Of a DNA stretch of 64,000 nucleotides, positions 44,149 to 52,740 are shown piece by piece (within the stretch, counting starts at the first letter, position 1; the number at the start of each line of letters is the position of its first letter). The stretch is from NCBI GenBank assembly GCA_049642465.1, contig JBAROV010000091.1, forward strand, positions 1-64,000, written 5' to 3'. Below the pieces are notes generated by a model, which was not told where the DNA came from, did not search any database, and worked only from the letters and a program-made list of their open reading frames with translations. The position numbers and the translations under genes are program-made. This stretch comes from CAWDPQ01 sp049642465 (GTDB lineage: Bacteria; Acidobacteriota; Vicinamibacteria; Vicinamibacterales; 2-12-FULL-66-21).

Positions 44149-44559
44149 ATGCAACGCGTCGGAAAACTCATCCTTGCTGGCCTGGTCGCCCTTATCGTTA
44201 CTCTGGGCCTCGGGTACGCGTGGGGAGCCTACGGACGCTCGTCCATCGAAGGCGCCCTCGACCACGCGCGCGAGCAACTCGATCTTGCGGAGGCGAGGGG
44301 CCATCTCCTGGACGCGCGCGTCAGCCTCTACAACATGAACTTCGGCGATGCGAGCCGCCGTCTCGAGGAAGCCAAGGCGCCGTTGCGACGCACCCGCGAG
44401 CGCTATGCGGACGACGGCAAGGACAATGCGGCGCGCGCCCTGGCGACCGCGCTCGAGCAGGTGGACGAGGCGCAGCGGCTCGCCAACAAGCTCGATCAGG
44501 CAGCGAATACCAAAACCGGCGAAGCACTGGAAGCCATCAAGGTGGCCACGTCTCGGTAG
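44149..44559 (+). CDS. membrane-anchored coiled-coil hypothetical protein
   Basis: A 136-residue protein with one N-terminal membrane segment (LILAGLVALIVTLGLGYAWG) and a long helical, charged extracytoplasmic part (DHAREQLDLAEARGHLLDAR; LEEAKAPLRRTRERY) that is probably a coiled coil. TACAAT ends seven bases before the ATG. It ends directly at the rnr start codon, so it is likely part of the same operon. Function unknown. Confidence 0.75.
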   Translation: MQRVGKLILAGLVALIVTLGLGYAWGAYGRSSIEGALDHAREQLDLAEARGHLLDARVSLYNMNFGDASRRLEEAKAPLRRTRERYADDGKDNAARALATALEQVDEAQRLANKLDQAANTKTGEALEAIKVATSR

Positions 44560-46827
44560 ATGTTGAATCACGAACAGCTGCTCAAGCTCATTCGCGAAAA
44601 AGTCGAGCATCCGGCGACCCCACGTGAACTGCAGCAGCGCTTGAAGATTCCGCCCGAGCAGCGCAGCACGTTCAAACGCCTGCTGAAAGACCTGGTGTCG
44701 AGCGGCGCGCTCGTTCAGACCCGCGGCAATCGGTTCGGTATTCCGGAGCTGATGAACCTCGTGGTCGGCCGGATCACGACAAATCCCCGCGGCTTCGGCT
44801 TCGTAGTCCCGGACAGGCCTGTCGAGGACGTCAGCGGCGACATCTATGTCGCCGGCAGCAATCTGAATCAGGCGATTCATGGCGACCGCGTCGTCGCGCG
44901 AATCGAGCGCGTGTCCGATCGGGGCGCTGAAGGACGAATCGTCAGAATCCTCGAGCGCGGTGCGTCCACGACTGTTGGCCGGTACGACGTTGATGAACGC
45001 GGGTTCGGCTTCGTCGTCCCGTTCGATCGCCGTCTGATCATGGACGTGCAAATTCCATCTGGCGAGGAACGGGACTCGAAGCCCGGCGACATGGTGACAG
45101 TCGAGATCACTCGTTGGCCGACTCCGGCGCGCGGGCCGCTCGGGCGCGTCATGGAAGTGCTGGGGTCGATTGATGAGCCGGGGGTTGACACCGAAATCAT
45201 CATTCGGAAATACGGCATACCAGACTCACACTCCGAAGAAGCAACCACCGAAGCCCGGCGGCTCGGCCACGAGGTACGCGAGAAGGATCTTCGTGGGCGT
45301 AGCGATTTCCGCGGGCTAACGACGGTAACCATAGACGGCGAACACGCGCGAGATTTCGATGACGCCATCACGCTCGAGCGGTTGCCGGGAGGCAACTACT
45401 GGTTAGGTGTTCACATCGCGGATGTCGCGCACTATGTACCGGAAGGGAGCGCACTCGACCAAGAGGCGTACGAGCGGGGAACCTCCGTGTATTTCCCCGA
45501 GCGGGCCGTGCACATGTTTCCCTCCGAGCTTGCCACTGGCCTTTGCAGCCTGAACCCCGAGGTCGATCGGCTGGTTCAATCCTGCTTGATGGAAATCGAT
45601 CCGCGTGGACAGGTCGTTCGTTATGAATTACACGACGCCGTGATTCACAGCAACGCGAGAACGACCTACACGGAAGTCAACGCGATGTTGACCGAGCGTG
45701 ATGCGGAAACGCGGGCGCGCTATACAGATCTGCTGCCGCTCTTCGAGCAGATGCGGGAGCTCTTTGAAATTCTCAACCGCCGGCGTCATCGCCGTGGTTC
45801 GATTGATTTCGATCTCAAGGAACCTGAAATCGTGCTCGACGACGAGGGACTGGTCGAGGAGATTGTTGCGCTGGAGCGGAACGTTGCGCACCGCATCATC
45901 GAAGAGTTCATGCTCGTGGCCAACGAGACAGTGGCGCAGCACCTCGAGGATCACGCCGTCCCCAGTCTGTTCCGCGTTCATGAGGAGCCCGATCCGCTGA
46001 AGGTGGAGGAGTTCGAGCAGTTCGTGACCACGCTCGGCTACAGCCTGGCAGCTCCGAAGGGCAGCGTGAAGCCGAGGCACTTTCAGAAGCTCGTCGAAAA
46101 GATGCGCGGCACTCCCGAAGAGAAGCCGATCGCGTTTCTGATGCTCCGGACGATGCAGAAGGCGCGCTACGATGCGTCAAACCTCGGGCACTTCGGGCTT
46201 GCCGCCGAGAGTTATACCCACTTCACATCGCCGATTCGCCGCTATCCCGATCTCGTCGTCCACCGTACGCTGCGCGAGTTCCGTCATGGTCTCAGCAGCG
46301 AGGAACGCCGCGAGGAACTATTGGACGAGTTGCCGGAAACCGCGCGGCATACCTCGGAGCGCGAGCGCCGCGCGGATGATGCCGAACGCGAACTGGTGCA
46401 GTGGAAGAAAGTCCGGTTCATGGCGGACAAGGTGGGGGACGAGTTCCACGGTTACATCACCGGGGTCACGGCATTTGGCTTGTTCATCGAGCTCGTCGAA
46501 CATTTCGTCGAAGGGCTGGTGCATATCTCGACGATGGCGGATGACTATTACCGGTTTGTCGAGCGGGCGCACCTCCTGCGCGGCGAGAATACGGGACGGG
46601 TCTATCGTCTTGGCGACCGCGTCCAGGTCCAGGTCGTCAAAGTCGATATGGAACGGCGTCAAGTGGATCTTGGCCTCGTCGAGATCCTCGACACGGTGCG
46701 GGCGACCGAGCAGGGGAGGGGACCGCGGAGGAGCAAGGCGGAACCCAAACGCGAGCGGCACCTGAAGGCCGGTCGCAGAAAACAACGCCCCGGGCGGCGT
46801 GAGCGCGGCGCAAAGCGCCGCCGATAG
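44560..46827 (+). CDS. rnr: ribonuclease R
   Basis: A 755-residue 3'-5' exoribonuclease: N-terminal winged helix, two cold-shock domains (about 75-215, with GRITTNPRGFGFVV), the RNB catalytic domain with DFDDAITLE (catalytic Asp cluster) and YTHFTSPIRRYPDLVVHR, a C-terminal S1 domain, and a basic tail (KAGRRKQRPGRRERGAKRRR). The RNB and S1 order with two CSDs separates it from RNase II. The gene begins immediately after the preceding stop. Confidence 0.96.
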   Translation: MLNHEQLLKLIREKVEHPATPRELQQRLKIPPEQRSTFKRLLKDLVSSGALVQTRGNRFGIPELMNLVVGRITTNPRGFGFVVPDRPVEDVSGDIYVAGSNLNQAIHGDRVVARIERVSDRGAEGRIVRILERGASTTVGRYDVDERGFGFVVPFDRRLIMDVQIPSGEERDSKPGDMVTVEITRWPTPARGPLGRVMEVLGSIDEPGVDTEIIIRKYGIPDSHSEEATTEARRLGHEVREKDLRGRSDFRGLTTVTIDGEHARDFDDAITLERLPGGNYWLGVHIADVAHYVPEGSALDQEAYERGTSVYFPERAVHMFPSELATGLCSLNPEVDRLVQSCLMEIDPRGQVVRYELHDAVIHSNARTTYTEVNAMLTERDAETRARYTDLLPLFEQMRELFEILNRRRHRRGSIDFDLKEPEIVLDDEGLVEEIVALERNVAHRIIEEFMLVANETVAQHLEDHAVPSLFRVHEEPDPLKVEEFEQFVTTLGYSLAAPKGSVKPRHFQKLVEKMRGTPEEKPIAFLMLRTMQKARYDASNLGHFGLAAESYTHFTSPIRRYPDLVVHRTLREFRHGLSSEERREELLDELPETARHTSERERRADDAERELVQWKKVRFMADKVGDEFHGYITGVTAFGLFIELVEHFVEGLVHISTMADDYYRFVERAHLLRGENTGRVYRLGDRVQVQVVKVDMERRQVDLGLVEILDTVRATEQGRGPRRSKAEPKRERHLKAGRRKQRPGRRERGAKRRR

Positions 46828-46845
46828 GGCGTGTCAGGGCTCTTT

Positions 46846-48786
46846 ATGGACGCTTCTGTCCTTACCCGGTCGATCGTCATAGGAACCGCTGGTCATATCG
46901 ATCACGGCAAGAGTGCGCTCGTCCGTGCGCTGACGGGTATCGATCCAGACCGATTGAAGGAGGAGAAGGCGCGGGGTATTACGATCGACCTCGGCTTTGC
47001 TCATCTGGTCGAAGGTGATGTGCACTTCGCCTTCGTCGACGTGCCAGGACACGAGCGATTTGTGCGGAACATGCTGGCCGGCGCTGGTGGGATCGACGCC
47101 GTGCTCCTCGTAGTCGCCGCTGATGAATCCGTCATGCCGCAAACGCGCGAGCACTTCGCAATCTGTCGGCTGCTGAACGTCTCGTCGGGGGCCATCGTGT
47201 TGACGAAGAGCGATCTCGCTGACCCTGACACGCTGGAGCTGGTGGCGCTCGAAGTGCGCGAAATGGTCGCCGGATCGTTCCTGGAACATGCGCCTCTGGT
47301 AGCCGTGTCGTCGAAGACCGGTGAGGGGCTGGACGCGTTGAAGGCGGCGCTCGGCGAGCTGGTTTCGACGGTCCGGCCGCGACACGCCACCGGGACTACG
47401 CGGTTACCTGTCGATCGCGTGTTTACGTTGAAGGGCTTCGGAACCGTCGTCACTGGCACGCTGGTGTCGGGAACGCTGCGAGAGGGACAATCGGTCTCGC
47501 TGTTGCCAGGGTCCTTGGCGGCGACCGTTCGCGGTCTTCAGGTGCACGGGCACCAGGAGTCGTCCGCAGAAGCGGGGCAGCGGACGGCGGTAAACCTCGC
47601 CGGCATCAACGTCACCGACATCGAACGCGGTGTGACCCTTTGCACGCCGGGTTCCTTCGCGCCGACCAGGAGACTCGACGTGGTCGTCGATCTGTTGCCG
47701 GCATCAAAACCGCTGCGTCATGGCGCACGCGTCCGCTTTCATCAGGGCACCAGTGAGCTGATCGGCCGGATTGCGCTGGCCGGGCGCGGCGACGAGGGGC
47801 CCGCGAGCGATCCACTCGTCGAGATTCAACCGGGACAATCGGCGCAGGCTCGATTACGACTCGAGCGGCCTGCGGTGGTGACGCGTGGCGATCGGTTCAT
47901 CCTCCGTGCGTACTCGCCGCCCATGACCATCGGGGGCGGAAGTGTTCTCGATCCCGAACCCCCTCGAGGAGCTATCCGCACCTCCTCCGGTCTAGCCCGG
48001 TTCCGCCGAGTCCAACCCTCAGTCGCGCCAGCCGAAGTCTTGATGACGTTTATCGAGGAGCGCGGCTTTCATGGACTGCCGCGGCCGGCCGTACTGAGCC
48101 GCGCCGGCCTGTCACCGGACGACAGTGCGCAAGTCGTCGCTCGGCTCGTTGCCGCCGGCCGGATTGCGGTGATCGGCGACCTGCTGGTGTCGCAGGAGTT
48201 GCTGAAACGAGCCGCCAATACGCTCGTGACGGCACTCGAGGCACACCATGCGGCCGATCCATTGTCCGAGGGCTTGCACCGGGAAGAAGCGCGTGAACGT
48301 CTGATGCCGCGGGCACCCGCCGCCGTCTTCGATGCCGTTGTCGAGCCACTGGCCGCCAGTGGGACGATCTCGTCGCGCGAGCGTCTGTCACTCGCGGGAC
48401 ATACCGTGTCATTGTCCGGTGAGGAGCAAAGGATTCGAGAGGCGCTCGTCCGGCTGTATTTCGACGCGGGCCTTGCGCCGCTCGATCAAGCAGCCGCGCG
48501 CGCGGCCGTGCGTGCCGATGAGCGCGTAGCGGATCGGATGCTCGCCCTCCTCATCCGGCAACGGACGCTGGTGAAGATTGACAATCTGTTGTTTCACGCC
48601 GAACGACTGGAGGCCCTGAAGGAGGACCTGCGCAAGCTCAAAACAGCCGGCACGGCCGTGCGTCTGGACGTGGGGACTTTCAAAGAACGCTATGGAGTGA
48701 CACGGAAGTTCGCGATTCCGCTGCTGGAGTACCTCGATCGGGAGCGCGTGACGCGCCGGGTGGGCGAGTCGAGAGTTCTGGTCTAG
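46846..48786 (+). CDS. selB: selenocysteine-specific elongation factor SelB
   Basis: A 646-residue translation GTPase that delivers Sec-tRNA(Sec). GTPase motifs: GHIDHGKSALV (G1), ITIDLGFAH (G2), DVPGHERFVRNM (G3), TKSDL (G4) and the KGFGTVVTGTL segment of domain II. The C-terminal 280 residues form winged-helix repeats that bind the SECIS hairpin. I prefer the ATG at 46846, with AGGG upstream, over the GTG at 46831. selA, selD and selC are not visible. The stop overlaps tatA convergently in CTAG. Confidence 0.95.
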   Translation: MDASVLTRSIVIGTAGHIDHGKSALVRALTGIDPDRLKEEKARGITIDLGFAHLVEGDVHFAFVDVPGHERFVRNMLAGAGGIDAVLLVVAADESVMPQTREHFAICRLLNVSSGAIVLTKSDLADPDTLELVALEVREMVAGSFLEHAPLVAVSSKTGEGLDALKAALGELVSTVRPRHATGTTRLPVDRVFTLKGFGTVVTGTLVSGTLREGQSVSLLPGSLAATVRGLQVHGHQESSAEAGQRTAVNLAGINVTDIERGVTLCTPGSFAPTRRLDVVVDLLPASKPLRHGARVRFHQGTSELIGRIALAGRGDEGPASDPLVEIQPGQSAQARLRLERPAVVTRGDRFILRAYSPPMTIGGGSVLDPEPPRGAIRTSSGLARFRRVQPSVAPAEVLMTFIEERGFHGLPRPAVLSRAGLSPDDSAQVVARLVAAGRIAVIGDLLVSQELLKRAANTLVTALEAHHAADPLSEGLHREEARERLMPRAPAAVFDAVVEPLAASGTISSRERLSLAGHTVSLSGEEQRIREALVRLYFDAGLAPLDQAAARAAVRADERVADRMLALLIRQRTLVKIDNLLFHAERLEALKEDLRKLKTAGTAVRLDVGTFKERYGVTRKFAIPLLEYLDRERVTRRVGESRVLV

Positions 48787-48974
48787 GTGCGATCGACCGG
48801 CCGCGCGTCCTTGGTGCTGGTCTCGATGCGAGCGCCTTCCTTGGTCGCGTCTTTGAAATTTCGAATTCCCTTGCCGATCCCCCGCCCGATGTCAGGCAGG
48901 CGATTCGCACCAAAGATCAGGATGATGATGAAGAGGATAACGATCAGCTCGGGAATCCCGAGGTGGCCAAACAT
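48783..48974 (-). CDS. tatA: Sec-independent translocase subunit TatA/TatE
   Basis: A 63-residue protein: N-terminal membrane helix (IPELIVILFIIILIFGANRLP), then the amphipathic helix with DIGRGIGKGIRNFKDA, typical of TatA. AAGGAG precedes the ATG. Its stop shares the CTAG palindrome with selB, and its start sits on a CATG palindrome at 48972-48975. tatC is not present. It forms the Tat pore for folded proteins. Confidence 0.93.
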   Translation of the reverse strand: MFGHLGIPELIVILFIIILIFGANRLPDIGRGIGKGIRNFKDATKEGARIETSTKDARPVDRT

Positions 48975-48993
48975 GGCGGCTCCTTATTCACAC

Positions 48994-49884
48994 GTGAAAT
49001 GTGATTCTATCACCGATTCCCCGAGGGGGCTGGCCACCTTGGCGGCCGTGTTTATCGCCGTAATCCTCGCGTTTGCGGTGCCCGCGGCGCCTCAATTCAC
49101 GTCGGGCGTGAACGTTGTCGAGGTGTATGCCACGGTCACCGATCAGTCGGGTGAGCTCGTGAGGGGGCTCACCCGTGACGATTTCGTCATCAAGGAGGAC
49201 CACCAGCTGCAGACCATCTCGACGTTTGCCGCAGGGGATTTTCCACTTTCCGTGGCCGTCGCCGTGGATCGCTCGTTCAGCATGGCCGCGGGGGGCCGGC
49301 TTGCCGTGGCCCGGGCGGCCGCCAAGGCGTTTCTGGGTGAACTGCGACCGTCGGACGAGGCGATGGTCCTCGCCATTGGTTCGACCGTCGAGACCGTCGC
49401 GCCACGAAGCAACCGACGCGAAGAGCAATATGCCGCGCTCGACCGCCTCGACTCCTGGGGAAACACGGGCCTGCACGATGCGATCATCGCTGGAATCGAG
49501 GGCGTGCAGGACGCGAAAGGTCGACGCGCGCTGGTGCTGCTCTCCGACGGAGACGATCGCTTCAGTACCGCGACGGCAGCCGAAGCGCTCGGTCGCGCTC
49601 GCCGCTCGGACGTCATGGTGTATCCCATTGCGCTGGGGCGCACCCGTCCATCGCTTTTTGTCGAATTGGCGGCGCTCACCGGCGGGCGGTCGTTCCACGT
49701 GCAGCCGAAACTGCTCGCAGAGACGCTGCGCGGCATTGCACGCGAACTCCGATATCAATACTTGCTCGGTTACACGCCCACGCGTTCCATCGTGGCGGGT
49801 GAGGAGAACTGGCGATCGATTGATGTCGCCGTGAATCGCCCCGGCGTCCGCGTGCGCGCGCGAGACGGATATCTCGCGAAGTGA
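48994..49884 (+). CDS. secreted VWFA-domain protein (Acidobacterial VWFA-related type)
   Basis: A 296-residue exported protein. After a signal segment (ATLAAVFIAVILAFAVPAAP) comes a short beta domain (VNVVEVYATVTDQSGELVRG, DDFVIKED) and a von Willebrand A domain with MIDAS-like residues: DRSFSMA, a Thr/Asp region near NTGLHDAI, and VLLSDGDDR. The combination is the VWFA-related domain that is abundant in Acidobacteria. The start is uncertain: GTG at 48994 or a TTG near 49036; the ATG at 48973 would overlap the tatA start codon. Divergent from tatA. Confidence 0.8.
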   Translation: MKCDSITDSPRGLATLAAVFIAVILAFAVPAAPQFTSGVNVVEVYATVTDQSGELVRGLTRDDFVIKEDHQLQTISTFAAGDFPLSVAVAVDRSFSMAAGGRLAVARAAAKAFLGELRPSDEAMVLAIGSTVETVAPRSNRREEQYAALDRLDSWGNTGLHDAIIAGIEGVQDAKGRRALVLLSDGDDRFSTATAAEALGRARRSDVMVYPIALGRTRPSLFVELAALTGGRSFHVQPKLLAETLRGIARELRYQYLLGYTPTRSIVAGEENWRSIDVAVNRPGVRVRARDGYLAK

Positions 49885-49914
49885 GGTCGGGAGGACGGGA
49901 GGTCGGGAGGTCGG
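49883..49914 (+). repeat. octamer array, four copies of GAGGTCGG
   Basis: Four units GAGGTCGG, GAGGACGG, GAGGTCGG, GAGGTCGG start inside the VWA stop codon and end five bases before the stop of the oppositely oriented flavoprotein gene. The reverse complement occurs beyond the other end of that gene (51101-51132). Confidence 0.85.
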
Positions 49915-49919
49915 GTCTG

Positions 49920-51071
49920 CTACAAGCGGAACAGGTCAAACATCAGCCGCCATTCGAGTGTACCGATCAGGCGGCGGCGCAGGCCAGCGTATGTCTGACG
50001 ACCGGCGACGAGGTCAGCCATGATGGCTCTTACTGGCGCGCTGCGGTTGAGCGCACGAACGAGTAATCCGAGAAGCTCGGGCCGGAAGAAGCGTGCCTTC
50101 AGGTGCGCAGCACGAACGAGTTCGTCGTATACGGTGTCGCGGAGCCGTTGGCAGTACTGAGCGGTCGGCGCGACGCCGGCCAAGCTTGTCGCCGCGTGGT
50201 CTGCCGAAAGCAGTGCGAAGTAAATGCCTTCGCGAGTAATCGGATCGACGAGCCCCGCGGCATCCCCGACGAGCATCCATCCCTCACCTGCCGGACGCTC
50301 GGCGTGCAGCGCGGCTTCCGTCAGCGACGGAATCGGCCAGCTATACCGATCCAGAGTCCTTCCGCCGTTGACGTTCTGGCGGATCCATGCGGCAGTTCGC
50401 GCAAGGAGTGCCTGCGCTGTCACGGCGTCCGCCTGACCGCATGCGCCCACGGCGAGATGATCGACGCGAGGAAACGACCACACATACCCGGTTGGCGTGT
50501 CGTCAAAGTCCACCGCAATGTCGGAGCCTGTCACGCCGCGCACGAAGTAGCCCGTGGCAACAGACAGTTCAGATCGGGGAAAGGGAAGGGCGACGCGCCG
50601 ACGCACGAGGCTGGTTGATCCGTCGGCGCCGATGACCCAGTTTGACGTGACACGTTCCGATGCAGAGGACACTCTCCAGACGGATGCCGTTCGTTCGACG
50701 TCAGTGACTCTCACCCGACGATGTTCGGCGCCGGCGCGAGTGGCGGCCGCGAGCAGTGCACCGTCAAAGGCCTGGCGTCCTACAACTCCGAGTGCGACGG
50801 AAGGAGCGTCCGCCTGCAGCAGCGAGACGCCAGCGGCGCGTCCGGCGGCAACAAACGATGCAGCCCGAACAGAGACGACCGGGAGATCCGCCGCCGGAAC
50901 CGCCCCTGCGATGAGTTCGAACGCACGGCCGGTGATACCGCCACCGCACGGCTTTTCGCGCGGGTGGCTCGCGTCGAGCAGTGCCACGCGCGCTCCCGAC
51001 CGGGCGAGGCGGTAGGCAGCCCACGAACCCGCGGGCCCTGCGCCAACGATCGCAACATCAAAGTGAGACAT
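49920..51071 (-). CDS. geranylgeranyl-reductase-family flavoprotein
   Basis: A 383-residue FAD-dependent oxidoreductase with an N-terminal dinucleotide-binding motif (VAIVGAGPAGSWAAYRLA), CGGGITGRAFE, GADGSTSLVRR and the second FAD motif LVGDAAGLVDPITREGI. This arrangement is typical of geranylgeranyl reductases and related isoprenoid-saturating enzymes. It may act on menaquinone side chains or lipids; halogenase-type and ubiquinone-hydroxylase homologues are less likely. It stands alone between two opposed octamer arrays. Confidence 0.85.
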   Translation of the reverse strand: MSHFDVAIVGAGPAGSWAAYRLARSGARVALLDASHPREKPCGGGITGRAFELIAGAVPAADLPVVSVRAASFVAAGRAAGVSLLQADAPSVALGVVGRQAFDGALLAAATRAGAEHRRVRVTDVERTASVWRVSSASERVTSNWVIGADGSTSLVRRRVALPFPRSELSVATGYFVRGVTGSDIAVDFDDTPTGYVWSFPRVDHLAVGACGQADAVTAQALLARTAAWIRQNVNGGRTLDRYSWPIPSLTEAALHAERPAGEGWMLVGDAAGLVDPITREGIYFALLSADHAATSLAGVAPTAQYCQRLRDTVYDELVRAAHLKARFFRPELLGLLVRALNRSAPVRAIMADLVAGRQTYAGLRRRLIGTLEWRLMFDLFRL

Positions 51072-51100
51072 TCAGCCACCAGCTACCAGTTTCGCATTCT

Positions 51101-51132
51101 CCCGTCCTCCCGACCTCCCGTCCTCCCGCCCC
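51101..51132 (-). repeat. octamer array, inverted relative to 49883-49914
   Basis: Units CCCGTCCT, CCCGACCT, CCCGTCCT and a degraded CCCGCCCC lie upstream of the flavoprotein gene, 30 bases before its start codon, and upstream of the divergent gene at 51171. They are the reverse complement of the array at the gene's 3' end. Confidence 0.8.
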
Positions 51133-51170
51133 CCCCGACCCGTTCGACGAACGCGAGTAAGATACGTCGA

Positions 51171-51680
51171 ATGTCCCACCCATTGGTCCTGGCGCTCTTC
51201 GACAGTCCCGCTGCCGCCGCTATGGCGGCGCGCGAGCTTCACAGCATCGGCGTGGCGCGCGACCGCATTTCAGTCGTGGCTCGCAATCACGATGAAGAAG
51301 GCGTGCTCGCCGATCAGATGGACGCAACGCCGGGCGCGGACATTGAGGACTCGCGGACGGCCGCGCGGCTCGGCGAGCTCGGTGGTCAGGTTCTCGCCGC
51401 CATTGCCCTCGTGATGCCAGGCATCGGTCCGATCGTCACCGCCGGGCCGCTCTCGGCCGGTCTCGGTGAGGCAGCGGGGCATGTCGCCGGCAGTGTGGCC
51501 TCTGTGCTCTCCGGAGCTGGTCTGTCCGAGGCGCGAGCGGAGGCACTCCAGCAAGCCGTGGAATCTGGGGCAGTGCTGCTTGGTGTGCACGCGGTTGATG
51601 CGGATCCCGAACGCGTTCGCGGAGTCCTGCAAAAGGCCGGCGCCACGGCGGTTGACACGGCCCGCTGGGCTAACGACTGA
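51171..51680 (+). CDS. glycine-zipper protein resembling general stress protein 17M-type
   Basis: A 169-residue protein with a ferredoxin-like N-terminal part (LVLALFDSPAAAAMAARELH; RISVVARNHDEE), a central hydrophobic Gly/Ala-rich segment (about 70-115) that could insert in membranes as a hairpin, and a C-terminal repeat of the small domain. This resembles YflT/GSP17M-like or DUF1269 proteins; the family call is tentative. A TAAGAT ends seven bases before the ATG. Confidence 0.6.
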   Translation: MSHPLVLALFDSPAAAAMAARELHSIGVARDRISVVARNHDEEGVLADQMDATPGADIEDSRTAARLGELGGQVLAAIALVMPGIGPIVTAGPLSAGLGEAAGHVAGSVASVLSGAGLSEARAEALQQAVESGAVLLGVHAVDADPERVRGVLQKAGATAVDTARWAND

Positions 51681-51824
51681 CGGCAATTTCGACTGTCCGC
51701 TAACGTCGCACGTCCTAAGGAGTGGACGCCCACTCTTCCCAACCGGGGCAATTCGTGCGCGAAATGCTCACTTCAGCCGGGGCACCCTTATTGCAGCTTG
51801 CGGATCCGGATTTGGTCAGCCACA

Positions 51825-52691
51825 ATGACTACAGTCCCCTTGACTGCTGATCACCGGACGGCCGACCCGCCCAAGGCCGACAGTCCCAACGCTCGGTTTC
51901 TCGCAGGCGACGTGAGCGGCGGCGCCAACGCCAAGGTGCGCTTTGGTAACGCCTTTGGCGTGTCGCTCGGCGTGCACCTCGCGCTGTTCATGACGGTCAT
52001 TCTCGTCCTGACCCGCGTGCCGAACATCGTGTCGCCCGAGACGCAGGATCGGATCAAGGACATCATCTGGCTCGATCAGCCGGGTCCGGGCGGCGGCGGC
52101 GGAGGTGGCAACCGCAATCCAGAGCCGCCACGTAAAGCGGAAATGCCCGGGAAAGAAAAGATCACAGTTCCGGCCGCGAAACCACCGAAAATCGATACCC
52201 CCGCGCCACCGAAAGACATCCCGCAACCGCAAATGAACATCCCGGCGGTGACCGCCGCCGCAGGGATCACCGAGATGCCCGGGGCGCTGTCAGGTCTACC
52301 GGCTGCGCCCTCGACCGGCAGCGGCGTCGGGACCGGCGCAGGATCGGGCACCGGCTCGGGTCTTGGGCCAGGCAGTGGCGGCGGAACGGGCGGCGGCGTC
52401 TATCGGCCCGGCAGTGGAATCGTGAGTCCGAAGATTCTGACTGAGGTGAAGCCGCAGTACACCGCCGACGCGATGCGTGCCAAAATCCAGGGCACGGTCT
52501 GGCTGGAGGCCGTCGTCATGCCCGATGGCAGCGTCGGCAACGTACAGATTACGCGGTCACTCGATCCGACGTTTGGACTGGATCAAGAAGCAATCAGAAC
52601 GGTCAAGAAGTGGCGCTTCATTCCGGGCACCCGGCAAGGTCAGCCGGTGCCGGTACTTGTCGAAATTGAAATGACCTTCACGCTGCGCTAA
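51825..52691 (+). CDS. TonB-family energy transducer
   Basis: A 288-residue protein: cytoplasmic N-terminus (about 1-40), one membrane helix (VHLALFMTVILVL), a Pro/Lys- then Gly/Ser-rich periplasmic linker, and a C-terminal TonB domain (VKPQYTADAMRAKIQGTVWLE, VMPDGSVGNVQITRSLD, AIRTVKKWRFIPG). It couples the proton-motive force to outer-membrane transporters. exbB, exbD and a receptor are not in the window. The ATG at 51825 was preferred to an upstream in-frame start at 51798 for lack of family residues. Confidence 0.9.
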   Translation: MTTVPLTADHRTADPPKADSPNARFLAGDVSGGANAKVRFGNAFGVSLGVHLALFMTVILVLTRVPNIVSPETQDRIKDIIWLDQPGPGGGGGGGNRNPEPPRKAEMPGKEKITVPAAKPPKIDTPAPPKDIPQPQMNIPAVTAAAGITEMPGALSGLPAAPSTGSGVGTGAGSGTGSGLGPGSGGGTGGGVYRPGSGIVSPKILTEVKPQYTADAMRAKIQGTVWLEAVVMPDGSVGNVQITRSLDPTFGLDQEAIRTVKKWRFIPGTRQGQPVPVLVEIEMTFTLR

Positions 52692-52703
52692 CGCGAAGCG
52701 GCG

Positions 52704-52735
52704 TCGGGGCTCGGGATCCGGCCCCCGAGCCCCGA
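52704..52735. terminator. 12-bp stem bidirectional terminator
   Basis: CGGGGCTCGGG (52705-52715) pairs with CCCGAGCCCCG (52724-52734), extended by a T-A pair, between the convergent tonB-like and metalloprotease genes. No clear T tract is present. It shares GC-rich words with the heptamer array at 16508. Confidence 0.6.
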
Positions 52736-52740
52736 GTCTC

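Noticed and set aside
48787..48972. Upstream extension of the VWA protein across tatA
   Set aside because: It is the antisense of tatA, and lacks a signal peptide; the true start must be near or after 48994.
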